Below, piece by piece: positions 26,413-36,246 of a stretch of DNA of 64,000 nt. The stretch's first letter is position 1. Every line of letters begins with the position of its first letter. The notes under the pieces were generated by a model. That model worked only from the letters and a program-made list of their open reading frames with translations. It searched no databases and was not told where the DNA came from. Origin of the DNA: Pleomorphomonas sp. T1.2MG-36 (GTDB lineage Bacteria > Pseudomonadota > Alphaproteobacteria > Rhizobiales > Pleomorphomonadaceae). The DNA is taken from NCBI RefSeq assembly GCF_950100655.1, contig NZ_CATNLY010000001.1, positions 1,054,001-1,118,000 of the forward strand, read 5' to 3'. The position numbers and the translations under genes were made by a program.

Positions 26413-26450
26413 ACAAAAACAAAGCCGGAAAGCCCCGAGGCTCTCCGGCT
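26413..26450 (-). terminator. Rho-independent terminator of ilvC
   Basis: On the minus strand, AGCCGGAGAGCC pairs with GGCTTTCCGGCT (one mismatch) around a four-base loop and is followed by TTGTTTTTG. It lies about 270 bases beyond the ilvC stop, after the tandem repeat. Confidence 0.8.
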
Positions 26451-26514
26451 TCGTCTTGTCAAATATCACCAGTCAAACTGTCGCGGGCCTTGCGGCTACG
26501 ACTTGCCCGCTTTG

Positions 26515-27800
<1,286 letters not shown>

Positions 27801-27817
27801 TCACTGATGAAATCGGG

Positions 27818-28441
27818 TTACTCGATATCCTGGGCGCCGTGCCCATAGAGGCGGAAAAACTGCGAGATTGCCAGCCGCGCCCGCTGCGGCCGGTCGTCGG
27901 AAAGGCCCGCCGGCGGCTCGCCGAGCAGCATGCGGACGTGGCCGTCGCGCACGACGAGGCCGTAGAGCGTCTCATAGGCCTCGTGCGTGTCGGAAAACTT
28001 GAGGTAGCCGTGCCGCCGGCCGAGTTCGAGCAGGGCGCGGGCGCGGGTCTCTATCGGCAACCGGCCGTGCTCGCGCACCAGCGCGCCGAGCTGCGCACCG
28101 TCGCGGTCGGCCTGACCGATGGCGAGGCGGTTGAGCGCCAGCGACACTTCGCCAGACAGCACGCCCATCAGGTCCTCGGCGAACACGGCAAGGCTGCGGC
28201 TGAAGTCGTCGAGCGTCGGCATGCTGTCGCGCGGCCCCGGCGTCCTCACCTTGCTCGCCTGGTAGGTGATCATCGCCGCGAGCAGCCCGTCGCGATCGCC
28301 GAACCACTTGTAGAGGCTTTCCTTGGAGCAGTTGGCCGCGCGGGCGAGACCGGCGGTGGTCAACGCCCGTTCGCCACCGGCGACCAAGAGCTGCAGCGCG
28401 CATTCCAGCACGGCATTCTGGCGGGGGGTGAAGGGCTCCAT
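27818..28441 (-). CDS. TetR-family regulator upstream of ilvC
   Basis: 207 residues from the ATG at 28441. TetR helix-turn-helix spans about 10-55 ([21 protein letters not shown], then F-G-D-R-D-G-L). The C-terminal ligand domain has a TetR_C-like R-L-A-I. A perfect 14-bp palindrome lies about 40 bases upstream of its start and is a likely autoregulatory operator. fumC is divergent, ilvC follows after 77 bases on the same strand, and either could be co-controlled. The effector is unknown. Confidence 0.85.
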   Translation of the reverse strand: MEPFTPRQNAVLECALQLLVAGGERALTTAGLARAANCSKESLYKWFGDRDGLLAAMITYQASKVRTPGPRDSMPTLDDFSRSLAVFAEDLMGVLSGEVSLALNRLAIGQADRDGAQLGALVREHGRLPIETRARALLELGRRHGYLKFSDTHEAYETLYGLVVRDGHVRMLLGEPPAGLSDDRPQRARLAISQFFRLYGHGAQDIE

Positions 28442-28482
28442 GATGAGGCGTTCGCTCTCTGTCGCGGGGTCGAAAAACTTAT

Positions 28483-28496
28483 GTACCGTACGGTAC
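28483..28496. promoter_or_regulatory. 14-bp perfect palindrome, probable TetR operator
   Basis: GTACCGTACGGTAC is fully self-complementary and lies between the TetR start (28441) and fumC (28664). Alternating GTAC/CGTAC steps are typical of TetR half-sites. It is nearer the regulator gene, so autorepression is the simplest reading. Confidence 0.65.
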
Positions 28497-28663
28497 GGTT
28501 CCGATGTTCTAGTTCCGACCACCCGCCTTGTCAAGCGCGTCGCCACCACAACCACATTTCGGTGAAACCTCCGCCATTCTCCTTAGGCATGGGTGGAATC
28601 CCTGATAAAAATCGCCTAACGTCCCGCCGCCTCGGACGACAGGCAAGACAGGGGAGTTCGCGT

Positions 28664-30052
28664 TTGTCCACCCGTATCGAATCCGACACCTTCGGTCCCA
28701 TCGACGTCGACGCATCGGTCTATTGGGGCGCGCAGACGCAGCGCTCCCTTGGCAACTTCAAGATCGGTTGGGAGAAGCAACCCAAGGCCATCGTCAAGGC
28801 GCTCGGCGTCGTCAAGCGCGCCGCTGCCGAGGTCAACCGCGATCTCGGCAAGCTCGATCCGAAGCTTTGCGACGCCATCGTCACGGCGGCGCAAGAGGTG
28901 ATCGACGGCAAGCTCGACGCCCACTTCCCGCTCGTCGTCTGGCAGACCGGCTCCGGCACGCAGACCAACATGAATGCCAACGAGGTGATCTCCAACCGGG
29001 CGATCGAGATCCTGGGCGGCACCCTCGGCTCCAAGAAGCCGGTGCATCCCAACGATCACGTCAACATGAGCCAGTCGTCCAACGACACCTACCCGTCGGC
29101 CATGCACATCGCCGCCGCCTCGGAGGTGATCGAGAAGCTGCTGCCGGCGCTGCATCACCTTCACAAGGCGCTCGACGCCAAGGCGAAGAGCTGGGCCGAC
29201 ATCATCAAGATCGGCCGCACCCATACCCAGGACGCCACACCCCTCACCCTCGGCCAGGAATTCTCCGGCTACGCCAAACAGGTGGAGAACGGCCTCAAGC
29301 GCATCGAACAGACGCTGCCGATGCTGATGGAGATCGCTCAGGGCGGCACCGCCGTCGGCACCGGCCTCAACGCCCCCAAGGGCTTCGCCGAGAAGATCGC
29401 CGCCCGCGTCGCCGAGCTGACCGGCCACCCCTTCACCTCGGCGCCCAACAAGTTCGAGGCGCTGGCCGCCCACGACGCCATGGTGATGAGCCACGGCGCC
29501 CTCAACACGGTTGCGGCGAGCCTCTTCAAGATCGCCAACGATATCCGCCTCCTGGGCTCCGGCCCGCGCTCCGGCCTCGGCGAGCTGTCGTTGCCGGAGA
29601 ACGAGCCGGGCTCGTCGATCATGCCCGGCAAGGTCAACCCGACGCAGTGCGAGGCGCTGACCATGGTCTGCGTCCAGGTGTTCGGCAACCACGCCGCGCT
29701 GACCTTCGCCGGCAGCCAGGGTCACTTCGAGCTCAACGTCTACAACCCGGTGATGGCCTACAACTTCCTGCAATCGGTGACGCTGCTCGCCGACGCCGCC
29801 ATCTCCTTCACCGACAACTGCGTCGTCGGCATCGAGCCGCGCGAAGACAACATCAAGGCCGCCCTCGGCCGGTCGCTGATGCTGGTCACCGCGCTGGCCC
29901 CCAAGGTCGGCTACGACACCGCCGCCAAGATCGCCAAGACGGCCCACAAAAACGGCACAACGCTGCGCGAGGAAGCCGTCGGCGGCGGCTACGTGACGGA
30001 TGCCGAGTTCGAGGCGCTGGTCAGGCCGGAGCGGATGATCGGACCGGAGTGA
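28664..30052 (+). CDS. fumC: Fumarate hydratase class II
   Basis: 462 residues, the usual FumC length. Interconverts fumarate and malate in the TCA cycle; iron-independent homotetramer. Diagnostic segments are [15 protein letters not shown], the [14 protein letters not shown] loop (site B), [11 protein letters not shown] and the mobile catalytic-serine loop [12 protein letters not shown]. The start is read as TTG 28664, seven bases after GGGGAG. The frame upstream is open but overlaps the TetR gene and is not FumC-like. Confidence 0.96.
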   Translation: MSTRIESDTFGPIDVDASVYWGAQTQRSLGNFKIGWEKQPKAIVKALGVVKRAAAEVNRDLGKLDPKLCDAIVTAAQEVIDGKLDAHFPLVVWQTGSGTQTNMNANEVISNRAIEILGGTLGSKKPVHPNDHVNMSQSSNDTYPSAMHIAAASEVIEKLLPALHHLHKALDAKAKSWADIIKIGRTHTQDATPLTLGQEFSGYAKQVENGLKRIEQTLPMLMEIAQGGTAVGTGLNAPKGFAEKIAARVAELTGHPFTSAPNKFEALAAHDAMVMSHGALNTVAASLFKIANDIRLLGSGPRSGLGELSLPENEPGSSIMPGKVNPTQCEALTMVCVQVFGNHAALTFAGSQGHFELNVYNPVMAYNFLQSVTLLADAAISFTDNCVVGIEPREDNIKAALGRSLMLVTALAPKVGYDTAAKIAKTAHKNGTTLREEAVGGGYVTDAEFEALVRPERMIGPE

Positions 30053-30097
30053 GCGGCTTAGACAGAAAGAGGTAGATGCAAGGGCAAGCCCCTTGCA

Positions 30098-30688
30098 TCA
30101 TTTGGTCTGGCAGTCGTCATACATCTCCGATGCGAAGCCGTACTCGACGCGATCATTGACTTTCGATCGATCAACGCTTCGGCTAAGCTGATAGAAAAAC
30201 GCAGCCTTTTCTCCTTTGTACTTAATATCATGTAGTACAGCATTAAATTCAGAATAGGTTTTCCAGCCATCAATAGATGGAACCATCTCAATAGAACCTT
30301 GCCTTCCGACCAAAATATTCTTATATATATCGACATTATAGGCAGATCTGACTATAATGTCGACTTCGCAAAGTTCATCACAGCCACGTCTTGCTACCAC
30401 TGCCATGTCGGAGCGTGGTAACCGAAACATCTTTGCGCGGCGGCTGGCCAAAAGCGCAGCTAGGTAGTCTTTCTGGCCTTCAAAGAAAAATGACGCTTCT
30501 TCTCTCGAAACAGGCTCAAGTTTCTCGCGGATATTGTAGCACCAGTGTGCGTCGCCGGTTGGAATCGAAAAAGGAAGATTATTGAGTCCCGGTGGAGCCT
30601 CAAGAATGCCCGGCCAGTCGGCGAAACCAAGAGAAGGGAATGCAAATTGAGAAAGCCCCAGGAGAACCGCTGCGAACCGAAAGCGCAT
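30098..30688 (-). CDS. Secreted protein of unknown function, AT-richer than neighbours
   Basis: 196 residues from the ATG at 30688, with a strong GGAGAGAGGG ribosome site. A signal peptide (about 1-22, ending LGFA) leads to a mature part with four or five cysteines (including CDELC) and no family I recognise. Base composition is visibly lower in GC than the genes on both sides, and codon choice includes many A/T-ending codons. This suggests recent acquisition. It converges with fumC with a 45-base gap. Confidence 0.7.
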   Translation of the reverse strand: MRFRFAAVLLGLSQFAFPSLGFADWPGILEAPPGLNNLPFSIPTGDAHWCYNIREKLEPVSREEASFFFEGQKDYLAALLASRRAKMFRLPRSDMAVVARRGCDELCEVDIIVRSAYNVDIYKNILVGRQGSIEMVPSIDGWKTYSEFNAVLHDIKYKGEKAAFFYQLSRSVDRSKVNDRVEYGFASEMYDDCQTK

Positions 30689-30821
30689 TTGTCCCTCTCT
30701 CCTTACGTTAGTCACCAACTCACCAGCGTCTCCGCACCGTCGCGTGAACTTCGAGCCCTCGGGACTGGCCAGCCCCTAATCCGTTAGAAAGACTGCACAC
30801 AGAAAACAATAGATTGCAGAT

Positions 30822-31331
30822 CTAGTACCTGTGCCATCCATCAAAATCCGCCTTGCCGAGCTTCACGCCTTCCCAGCGGGCGATGGCATAGGCGATACTG
30901 AGATGGAACAGCATGTTGGGCAGCGCGTAGTCGACGACGAAGCAGGCCGCCGGCAGGGCAATGTCGGCAAGGCCGGCGCGGTCGGTGACGATTTCGGCTT
31001 CGCGCCCCTCGAGATCGGCCGGTTCCATCAGGGACAGCACGCCCAGGGCCGCTGCGACATCGTCCCTCAGCGTGGCAAAGGACCGCGCCTCCTCGAACTG
31101 GAGATCGGGCAGGCGCGGCACCAGTGGCCTCAGCGCCCGTAACGGAAAGCGGGCAGCCATTCTCACCTGCGCCTCGAAGGGATCCATGTCCGGCGCGAGG
31201 CGTGACTGAAGCAGCGCCGCCTCCGGCAGGCCGCGATCGGCGACATGCGCCGCCGCTATGATGACCAGACCATCGAGCCGTTCGAGATAGCGGCCGAACA
31301 CCGGTACGGAAATGTCTTGAAGACGGATCAT
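30822..31331 (-). CDS. DUF1993-family protein
   Basis: 169 residues matching DUF1993. It starts with Q-D-I-S-V-P-V-F-G-R-Y-L. L-L-Q-S-R-L-A-P-D-M-D-P-F lies near residue 40 and the terminal P-N-M-L-F-H-L-S-I-A-Y-A-I-A-R near 140. The fold is probably a DinB-like four-helix bundle with no known activity. It lies 119 bases downstream of the third chemoreceptor gene on the same strand. The ATG at 31331 fits the family start; the longer frame reaches into the chemoreceptor 3' end. Confidence 0.8.
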   Translation of the reverse strand: MIRLQDISVPVFGRYLERLDGLVIIAAAHVADRGLPEAALLQSRLAPDMDPFEAQVRMAARFPLRALRPLVPRLPDLQFEEARSFATLRDDVAAALGVLSLMEPADLEGREAEIVTDRAGLADIALPAACFVVDYALPNMLFHLSIAYAIARWEGVKLGKADFDGWHRY

Positions 31332-31450
31332 CTTGCGCTCCCTTGGGCAGCATTCTCGTCCCCGGAGCCGACAAGACCTGTCACCAGCCGCAAACGAAAG
31401 GGGCCGGACAATCGCCTTGCCCGGCCCCTCTTCCACGTTGCGCCTCCGGC

Positions 31451-33136
31451 TCAACCGACGCGGATGCGCGCCGCGAACTCCGATGACTTGGCCTTCAACT
31501 GGTCGACGGCGCCGAGCAGTCCGTCGGACACCTCGCAGATGGTGGCGACCGCCGTGCCGGAGGTTTGGGCCGTCTCGGCGACGCCGTTGATGCCGGCCGA
31601 CACCTCCTGCGCGCCGGAGGCGGCATAGGTGACGTTGTGGACGATCGCCTGGGTCGCCGCCATCTGCTCCTGCATCGACGACGACATGGTGACGCTCACC
31701 GACTTGATCTCGCCGATGGTCGTGGAGATGCGGTTGATGGCTTTCACCGCCCGGCTGGTGACGTCCTGCACAGTGGAGATGTGGCCGGAGATCTCGTCGG
31801 TGGCCTTGGCGGTCTGCCCGGCCAGCGCCTTCACCTCGCCGGCGACGACGGCGAAGCCCTTGCCCGCCTCGCCGGCCCGCGCCGCCTCGATGGTGGCATT
31901 GAGAGCCAGAAGGTTGGTCTGGTCGGCGATCGAGGTGATGAGGCTCACCACCTCGCCGATGCGATGCGTCGCCTCGCTGAGGTCGCCGACGATGGTCGCC
32001 GTCTGGGTTGCCTGGGTGCCGGCTTCCTCGGCGATGGTCTTGGCATTCTCCACCTGGCGGGAGATGTCCTCGATCGAAGCCGAGATCTGGCCGGCAGCCG
32101 CCGACACTTCCTGGACGTTCTGCGACATCACCTGAGACGACGTCGAAACGCTGCGCGCGGTGGACGCCGTCCGTTCGGTGGAGGTCTGCAGCGACGACGC
32201 GCCGTGGTTCATTTCCACCGCCGCCTTGCCCACCGCCTCGACCACACCACCCATGGTGCCCTCGAAATCGGTGGCCAGTTCGGCAAGCAGGGCCTGCCGG
32301 TCGTTCTCGCGGGCCACCTCGGCGTCACGCTGCTGGGCCCGCAGCCGCTCAGCCTCGATGCCATTCTCCCGGAATACCGCGAGCGCCCGCGCCATGGCGC
32401 CGATCTCGTCCTTGCGCTCGGTACCGTGCGGCGCTTCGGAGAACTCGCCCTTGGCATAGAGCGACATGGCAGCCGACAGCCGGCTGATGGGCGCGGAAAT
32501 GCCACGCTGCGAGATGAGAAGCGCCACCAGAAGGCCGGCCATCAGGCCGCCGGCCACCATGACCACCATGACCAGCACCGTGGAGTTGGCCTCGGTCTCA
32601 AGCGCAGCCCGATTGGAGACGAGCTGCGTTTCGATGGTTGCTTGCAGCTTTTGGGTGGCCTGCAGGATGGTGTCGATGCGCGGTTCCACCTCGCTCGAAA
32701 TCACCTCGCGGCCGTGGCCGGAGTCCATCAGCTTGGCCGCCTCGACCACCTCCTTGGTCTTGGCGAACAGCTCGTCGAGCGGCGCGGCAATGGCGTCGAG
32801 ATCGGCCGACAGGTCGGCCCGGCGCGCGCGAATGTCTTCGATCGTCTTCAGGAACTGCGGCTGGGCATCCTGGATCTCGGCGGTGAGCCGGTCCAGCTGT
32901 TCGCTGTCGAAGGTGGTGATGAGCCGATAGAGCGTGGTGTTCAGCCGATAGGCCGCGCCCTCGACATCCTTGCCGAGAAGGCTGGATTGGGCATCGCGAT
33001 CGACGAACTGCGCCTGCTCGGCGTTGAGCTTCATCATGCTCTCGGCGGCGTAGAAGATCGCGGCCAGCGAGAAGACAATGATGGAGACGAGCGAAATCAC
33101 TATCTTGAGTGAAATTCGCAGATTTTTGAGGGCCAT
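31451..33136 (-). CDS. Methyl-accepting chemotaxis protein 3
   Basis: 561 residues. Helix 1 spans about 10-32 ([20 protein letters not shown]). A periplasmic helical sensor spans about 33-185, and helix 2 is glycine-rich ([17 protein letters not shown]). HAMP is followed by the signalling domain with [20 protein letters not shown]. It ends [10 protein letters not shown], with no pentapeptide. The ATG at 33136 has a strong GGGAGGAA site. It is not closely similar to receptors 1 and 2 outside the signalling tip. The ligand is unknown. Confidence 0.94.
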   Translation of the reverse strand: MALKNLRISLKIVISLVSIIVFSLAAIFYAAESMMKLNAEQAQFVDRDAQSSLLGKDVEGAAYRLNTTLYRLITTFDSEQLDRLTAEIQDAQPQFLKTIEDIRARRADLSADLDAIAAPLDELFAKTKEVVEAAKLMDSGHGREVISSEVEPRIDTILQATQKLQATIETQLVSNRAALETEANSTVLVMVVMVAGGLMAGLLVALLISQRGISAPISRLSAAMSLYAKGEFSEAPHGTERKDEIGAMARALAVFRENGIEAERLRAQQRDAEVARENDRQALLAELATDFEGTMGGVVEAVGKAAVEMNHGASSLQTSTERTASTARSVSTSSQVMSQNVQEVSAAAGQISASIEDISRQVENAKTIAEEAGTQATQTATIVGDLSEATHRIGEVVSLITSIADQTNLLALNATIEAARAGEAGKGFAVVAGEVKALAGQTAKATDEISGHISTVQDVTSRAVKAINRISTTIGEIKSVSVTMSSSMQEQMAATQAIVHNVTYAASGAQEVSAGINGVAETAQTSGTAVATICEVSDGLLGAVDQLKAKSSEFAARIRVG

Positions 33137-33253
33137 GCATTCCTCCCGCACATACGCCCGAAACATCGGATTGCCTGCATAAATGCGGTTAAGGATTCCT
33201 GACCGTCCTAGCCGACCGACCAAGAAATAGCCGTTTTGTCCCTAAGAATAGCA

Positions 33254-33718
33254 TTACGGCGCATAGTCGACGGGCAATGGCGCCCCGTCTTTCAGCGTTT
33301 CCATCGAAATGGAGGCGCTCACGTCGAACAGTTCTACCTTGCGGATGATCTTCTTGTAGATGACGTCGTAGTGCTCGACGCGCGGCAGGGCGAGCTTCAG
33401 GATGTAATCGACATTGCCGGTCAGGCGGTGCGCCTCCACCACCTCCGGAATGTCGGCGATGACGGCGGCGAAGCGCTCCATCCAGTCGGCCGAATGATGG
33501 GCGGTGCGGATCAGCGCGTAGACGGTGGTCGGCACGCCGAGCCTGACGCGATCGAGCACCACGGTCCGCCGCGCGATGTAGCCCTCGGCCTCTAGCCGCT
33601 GGATGCGCCGCGAACAGGCCGACACCGACAGCGCCACCCGGTCGGCGAGGTCGACCACCGAAAGACTGGCGTCGCGTTGCAGAAGCTCCAGGAGCTTGCG
33701 ATCGCGTTCGTCGAGCAT
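33254..33718 (-). CDS. Lrp/AsnC-family transcriptional regulator
   Basis: 154 residues. The N-terminal winged helix-turn-helix (1-60) reads D-R-K-L-L-E-L-L-Q, then VDLADRVALSVSACSRRIQRL. The C-terminal RAM effector domain includes the G-N-V-D-Y-I-L-K-L strand. Such regulators respond to amino acids as octamers. It is divergent from an aspartate/glutamate racemase-like gene across 163 bases, so control of that gene by an amino acid is the natural guess. Confidence 0.9.
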   Translation of the reverse strand: MLDERDRKLLELLQRDASLSVVDLADRVALSVSACSRRIQRLEAEGYIARRTVVLDRVRLGVPTTVYALIRTAHHSADWMERFAAVIADIPEVVEAHRLTGNVDYILKLALPRVEHYDVIYKKIIRKVELFDVSASISMETLKDGAPLPVDYAP

Positions 33719-33881
33719 GCGCCTTCGATTCCCTCAATAGCGGATCGTCACGCCTTTACTTTGCACGATGTTAGAACATAGCGCCACATATTTGCGCCAT
33801 ATGATCGATGAGCGCCACCCCTTGCAAACGCCTTGCGTCCAACCGAAGCTATGATCGGCCATCGTGACAAGGGGACCCACC

Positions 33882-34595
33882 ATGCGCACCATCGGCCTCA
33901 TCGGCGGCATGAGCTTCGAGAGCACCACCGTCTACTATCAGATGATCAACGAAGCGGTGCGAACCCGTCTCGGCGGCCTGCACTCGGCCAAGATCGTGCT
34001 GCATTCGGTCGACTTCCAGGAGATCGTCGACCTGCAGAAGGCGGGCCGTTGGGACGCCGCCGCCGCCCATCTCGGCAAGGCGGCCCAGGGCCTGGAGCGA
34101 GCCGGCGCCGATTGCGCTCTGATCTGCACCAACACCATGCACCTCGTCGCCGACGAGGTGGCCGCCGCCGTCAGGATTCCTCTCCTCAACATCATCGACG
34201 AGACGGCCAAGGCGCTCTCCGCCGCCGGTGTGCGCCGGCCGCTGCTGCTCGCCACCCGCTACACCATGGAGCAGGGCTTCTACGCCCGCCGCATGGCCGC
34301 TCACGGCCTTGCCATGACGACGCCCGGCGAAGCGGGCCGCACCGTGGTTCACGACGTCATCTTCGACGAGCTGTGCGCCGGCATCGTCCGCGACGAGTCC
34401 CGCGCCGCCTTCCTCGACCTGATCGCCAATGCGAAGGACGAGGGCTGCGACGCCGTCATTCTCGGCTGCACGGAAATCTGCCTGCTGCTCGACCCCGATG
34501 CCCTGCCGCTGCCCGGCTTCGACAGCACGGCGATCCACGCCGCCGCTGCGGTGGATTTCGCGCTGGCGGAGGGAATGAAGGCGGCCGCGGAGTAA
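33882..34595 (+). CDS. Aspartate/glutamate racemase-family protein
   Basis: 237 residues of the two-cysteine, cofactor-independent racemase family. The opening is T-I-G-L-I-G-G-M-S-F-E-S-T. The first catalytic cysteine is in CTNTMH and the second in LGCTEICLLL. It resembles YgeA-type broad-specificity amino-acid racemases more than MurI. The ATG at 33882 has AAGGGGA upstream. It is paired divergently with the Lrp gene and followed by repeat copy 2. Both catalytic cysteines are present, so it should be active; its amino acid is unknown. Confidence 0.88.
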   Translation: MRTIGLIGGMSFESTTVYYQMINEAVRTRLGGLHSAKIVLHSVDFQEIVDLQKAGRWDAAAAHLGKAAQGLERAGADCALICTNTMHLVADEVAAAVRIPLLNIIDETAKALSAAGVRRPLLLATRYTMEQGFYARRMAAHGLAMTTPGEAGRTVVHDVIFDELCAGIVRDESRAAFLDLIANAKDEGCDAVILGCTEICLLLDPDALPLPGFDSTAIHAAAAVDFALAEGMKAAAE

Positions 34596-34640
34596 GGGCA
34601 ACTTTGCGAGGGGAGCGCTATATCGCCCCCCTGCCCCTTC

Positions 34641-34740
34641 CTGCCCGAAGTCCTGCGCCTTCGCGCAGGATGACGGCTAGATATTTGTTTCAATTATATA
34701 ATTACGTCATCCTGCGCGAAGGCGCAGGACCTCGGGCAGA
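34641..34740. repeat. Dispersed inverted-repeat element, copy 2
   Basis: Hairpin arms at 34651-34670 and 34710-34729, each with an 8-bp stem, are in inverted orientation around an AT-rich centre. Outer ends CTGCCCGA and TCGGGCAG also pair. It lies between the convergent racemase and pdxJ genes. Same family as 9764-9861 and 42815-42915. Confidence 0.9.
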
Positions 34741-34769
34741 AAGAGGCGCACCAAAAACATCAGGCGCCA

Positions 34770-35519
34770 TCACGCATCCGAATCCCCCAGCGCGCAGCGA
34801 TAGCGGCGCACCGTTTCGGCCATGCCGTAGATCATGCAATCGGCGATCACCGCATGACCGATGGACGCCTCGGCGATATGCGGTGTCCGTTTCACCAGCG
34901 GCGGCAGGTTGTCGAGCGTCAGGTCGTGGCCGGCGTTGACGGCCATGCCGAGCTTGACCGCCGCCTCGGCGGTGACCGCCACTTCCTCGAGCCGCGCCCG
35001 CTGCTCCGTCGGATCGAACGTGTGGCCATAGGGGCCGGTATAGATCTCGACGCGTCGCGTGCCGGTGAGCGCGGCGGCGGCCGCCTGCGTCGGATCGGCG
35101 TCGATGAAGATCGAGGCGCGCATGCCCTCCCCCTGGATGCGCCGCACCACGTCCGACAGGAACGACTGGTTGGCCACGCAGTCCCAGCCGTGGTCGGAGG
35201 TGTTCTGGCCGGGCTTGTCCGGCACCAGCGTCACCTGGTCGGGGCGCGCCGCCTCGCAGAGCTTCAGGAAGTCCTCGGTCGGATAGCCCTCGATGTTGTA
35301 CTCGCGGCCGGGCCAGTCGGTCCTCAGCATCTCCTGAAGGGCGAACACGTCGGTGCGGCGGATGTGCCGCTCGTCCGGGCGGGGATGCACGGTGATGCCG
35401 GCTGCGCCCGCTTCCAGCGCAATGCGGCTGAGGCCGGCAACGGACGGCCATGGCAGATCGCGCCGGTTGCGCAGGTGGGCGATGGCATTGACGTTGACGG
35501 AGAGCTTGGTGTGGGACAT
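34770..35519 (-). CDS. pdxJ: Pyridoxine 5'-phosphate synthase
   Basis: 249 residues of the PdxJ TIM barrel, which condenses 1-deoxyxylulose-5-phosphate with 3-amino-2-oxopropyl phosphate to make pyridoxine phosphate (vitamin B6). Motifs are SVNVNAIAHLRNRR, G-A-x-G-I-T-V-H-P-R-P-D-x-R-H, N-I-E-G-Y-P, and the catalytic N-A-G-H-D-L-T-L-x-N-L near the C-terminus. This acyclic-loop version (N-T-S-D-H-G) is typical of alphaproteobacteria. No other pdx genes are near. Confidence 0.95.
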   Translation of the reverse strand: MSHTKLSVNVNAIAHLRNRRDLPWPSVAGLSRIALEAGAAGITVHPRPDERHIRRTDVFALQEMLRTDWPGREYNIEGYPTEDFLKLCEAARPDQVTLVPDKPGQNTSDHGWDCVANQSFLSDVVRRIQGEGMRASIFIDADPTQAAAAALTGTRRVEIYTGPYGHTFDPTEQRARLEEVAVTAEAAVKLGMAVNAGHDLTLDNLPPLVKRTPHIAEASIGHAVIADCMIYGMAETVRRYRCALGDSDA

Positions 35520-35581
35520 CGCGAGAGCCTACGTTGGGACGCGCGACGATAGTCCGCCGGCCCGTGCCACACAAGCAACCT

Positions 35582-36238
35582 TCAGGCGGGGGTGAACGCC
35601 GGCAGCAGGAGCCTGCGGCCGGGTTCCACGCCGATCAGCATCTCCGGTTCGCCCTTGGCGATCTCCAATACCTTGACGAGTCCCAAGTGGTGGAACGCGT
35701 CGAGCGCACCGCCCGCCAGCGGAACCTTCGGCAGCGTCAGGCGCTCCACCGTGAGGCGCGTGAAGCCGGCTGCCGTCTGGCGCCGCCCTGCCCGCCCGTC
35801 GCTCCATTCGGACGGCGGCGCCTTGCCGGGGGATGAGAAGACGAAGGGCATGCCGGCATCGTCGCTCTCTTCGGAAACGGCGATCGACACGCCGGGCGGA
35901 AAATCGGGATTGCGATAGGACCAGCTTTCGCCCGGCAGCGCGCCGCCGCGCGAGGCGATGCCGAAGGGCGAAGCGCCGGTCTTCCGCCACGCCGCCCGGT
36001 CGGCAAAGGCGGCGCGGCCGAGCGATGAGGCGTTCAGCTCCTCGACGTCCACGACGTGGAGCAGTTCGAGATAGGCATTGTCCAGGGCATAGCAGAGGTT
36101 GGCCGTCCCCTGCCCCACGTGCCGGCGCGTGAACGACGGTTCGAGGCCGAGCGCCTTGAGGGCCTCGAACGCCGTGCCGCCCGGCGCGGCGTCCTCCGGC
36201 TCGACGAAAACGAACAGATGATCGAGTTCCAATGCCAT
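35582..36238 (-). CDS. VOC/glyoxalase-like domain protein
   Basis: 218 residues. It opens LELDHLFVFVEP, as in glyoxalase-like proteins where the His begins a metal site. A second beta-alpha-beta-beta-beta unit is suggested from about 150 (GFTRLTVERLTLP). No substrate can be assigned. The ATG at 36238 is preferred over the GTG at 36250. It begins nine bases past the diverged ilvB stop and may be read from the same transcript. Confidence 0.72.
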   Translation of the reverse strand: MALELDHLFVFVEPEDAAPGGTAFEALKALGLEPSFTRRHVGQGTANLCYALDNAYLELLHVVDVEELNASSLGRAAFADRAAWRKTGASPFGIASRGGALPGESWSYRNPDFPPGVSIAVSEESDDAGMPFVFSSPGKAPPSEWSDGRAGRRQTAAGFTRLTVERLTLPKVPLAGGALDAFHHLGLVKVLEIAKGEPEMLIGVEPGRRLLLPAFTPA

Positions 36239-36246
36239 CGTCGCCC

